The position numbers were made by a program, and so were the translations under genes. A stretch of 5,339 nt of DNA from an uncultured Lachnospiraceae bacterium. Its GTDB lineage: Bacteria > Bacillota > Clostridia > Lachnospirales > Lachnospiraceae. This document shows, piece by piece, positions 4,473-5,339 of the stretch. The stretch spans positions 1 to 5,339 of the forward strand of contig CACZTF010000152.1 in NCBI GenBank assembly GCA_902784025.1, in the 5' to 3' direction. The notes beneath the pieces are model-generated. The model did not search any database and was not told where the DNA came from. It saw nothing but the letters and a program-made list of their open reading frames with translations. The first letter of the stretch is position 1; the number at the start of each line of letters is the position of its first letter.

Positions 4473-5339
4473 TCATTTAAAGGAACCGATAGCGTCTTCA
4501 TATACACTGATAAATTCATCAATTATAGCATCCTGAGAAAATTTATCCGTTATGCTTTTTGATATATGTTTACGATCATATTTCTTTTCACCGTTTATTA
4601 TAGAATTAACTGCCTCTGCTATCATTTTAGGATCGTCAGGATCTACGAGTATCCCAACATCTTCAGTTACAAACTCCGGTAAAGCTCCGTGATCTGACGC
4701 TATCAGTGGTGCACCGCACATCATTGCTTCTATCGCTACCAAGCCAAATGCCTCCCGTTTTGACAAGATCAGGGAACAATCAGCTATATTATATATTTTG
4801 TTCAGAACATCATGAGGCTGATTACCTAAAAACTTTATATTTTTCAGCCCCAGATCACACGTAAGTTCCTCAAGTTTTTCCCTTAACTCGCCGTCACCGG
4901 CGATAAGAGTAACAACATCCGGTCTCTCATAATGAAAAGCAGCCTTAAGCAGACCATCTACATTTTTCATGGGCGTTAACTTTCCGACAAATGAAATTGT
5001 TTTTTCAAATGAAGGGTCTATACCAAGCTGTTTTAGAACCTCTTCTTTTTTTACGGTATCATCCTTGAAAAAGATCGAACTGTCCGCACCGTTTCTGATT
5101 ATTACTGTTTTCTCAGCATGATGAGGCAAAAGTTCGTTCATCACAACAGTGTTATCTGTAGAAATGCTTATTACTTTATAAGCATACTCAGCTGCTGTTT
5201 CTGCCAGGTCACTCCCTGTAGATTTACTGTTTTTTCTTTCTTGCATTATTCCTAAAAGATCGGTTCCGTGACATGTTACAACAAGAGGTATGTTCTTCTT
5301 CTTACAACATTCAGCACTTATTCCTGCGAGAGCCCATAT
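4473..5339 (-). CDS. GT4-family glycosyltransferase (N-terminus outside the window)
   Basis: A retaining GT-B glycosyltransferase that would transfer a sugar from a nucleotide-sugar donor to a glycan or lipid acceptor at the cytoplasmic side of the membrane. The frame is open through the right edge: 288 residues are visible, roughly the last three quarters of a typical 370-400-residue enzyme. The visible part begins IWALAG and includes VVTCHGTDLLG (20-30), the acceptor-domain motif common in GT4. Then come IRNGAD (81-86), the donor-domain start FVGKLTPMKNVDGLLKA (117-133), GDGELREKLEEL (148-159), and the E-x7-E nucleotide-sugar motif EAFGLVAIE (E196, E204) followed by GAPLIASDHGALPE. The Met codon at 5246-5244 falls after HGTD and so is internal, not the start. 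The sugar and acceptor cannot be inferred; a capsule, teichoic-acid or glycolipid role is possible. Codon use looks like that of the neighbours. Confidence 0.92.
   Translation of the reverse strand: MWALAGISAECCKKKNIPLVVTCHGTDLLGIMQERKNSKSTGSDLAETAAEYAYKVISISTDNTVVMNELLPHHAEKTVIIRNGADSSIFFKDDTVKKEEVLKQLGIDPSFEKTISFVGKLTPMKNVDGLLKAAFHYERPDVVTLIAGDGELREKLEELTCDLGLKNIKFLGNQPHDVLNKIYNIADCSLILSKREAFGLVAIEAMMCGAPLIASDHGALPEFVTEDVGILVDPDDPKMIAEAVNSIINGEKKYDRKHISKSITDKFSQDAIIDEFISVYEDAIGSFK

Noticed and set aside
5244..5246. ATG treated as start of the glycosyltransferase
   Set aside because: The frame stays open upstream to the window edge and codes for the conserved HGTDLLG motif, so this Met is internal.

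Overview
The window is an AT-rich, protein-dense stretch of a bacterial chromosome. AGGAGG-type ribosome binding sites, an argC-argJ-argB gene order, U-tract intrinsic terminators and a small lipoprotein with a lipobox all suggest a Gram-positive Firmicute. A Clostridia/Lachnospiraceae-like organism is my best guess, but this rests on overall protein style and no database search was possible.

Left part (1-2549, minus strand): the start of an arginine biosynthesis operon, transcribed right to left as argC (N-acetylglutamyl-phosphate reductase), argJ (ornithine acetyltransferase) and argB (acetylglutamate kinase, cut by the window edge). ArgB phosphorylates N-acetylglutamate, ArgC reduces the acyl phosphate to the semialdehyde, and ArgJ later moves the acetyl group from N-acetylornithine back to glutamate (the cyclic pathway). 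A good extended -10 promoter and a near-consensus arginine (ArgR) box lie just upstream of argC, so repression by arginine is likely. argB has two in-frame start candidates, each with its own ribosome binding site.

Middle part (2550-3029): a 480-base stretch without a convincing gene. Next to argC it holds the promoter, the ARG box and an AT-rich 21-bp-period repeat. It then has an intrinsic terminator for minus-strand transcription, and a cluster of inverted repeats (about 2867-3019) that may be a structured 3' UTR or small RNA. This cluster is the least explained part of the window.

Right part: a small predicted lipoprotein of unknown role (3030-3440, minus) with its own promoter. Divergent from it is an RlmI-like (COG1092-type) SAM-dependent methyltransferase (3591-4466, plus). 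Six bases beyond its stop, on the opposite strand, lies the 3' end of a GT4-family glycosyltransferase (4473 to beyond 5339, minus; N-terminus outside the window). The methyltransferase appears to carry its terminator inside its own last codons.

Apart from the arginine genes, the genes do not form an obvious functional unit. I see no mobile element, CRISPR array, tRNA or rRNA, and no clear evidence of a new multi-gene system.
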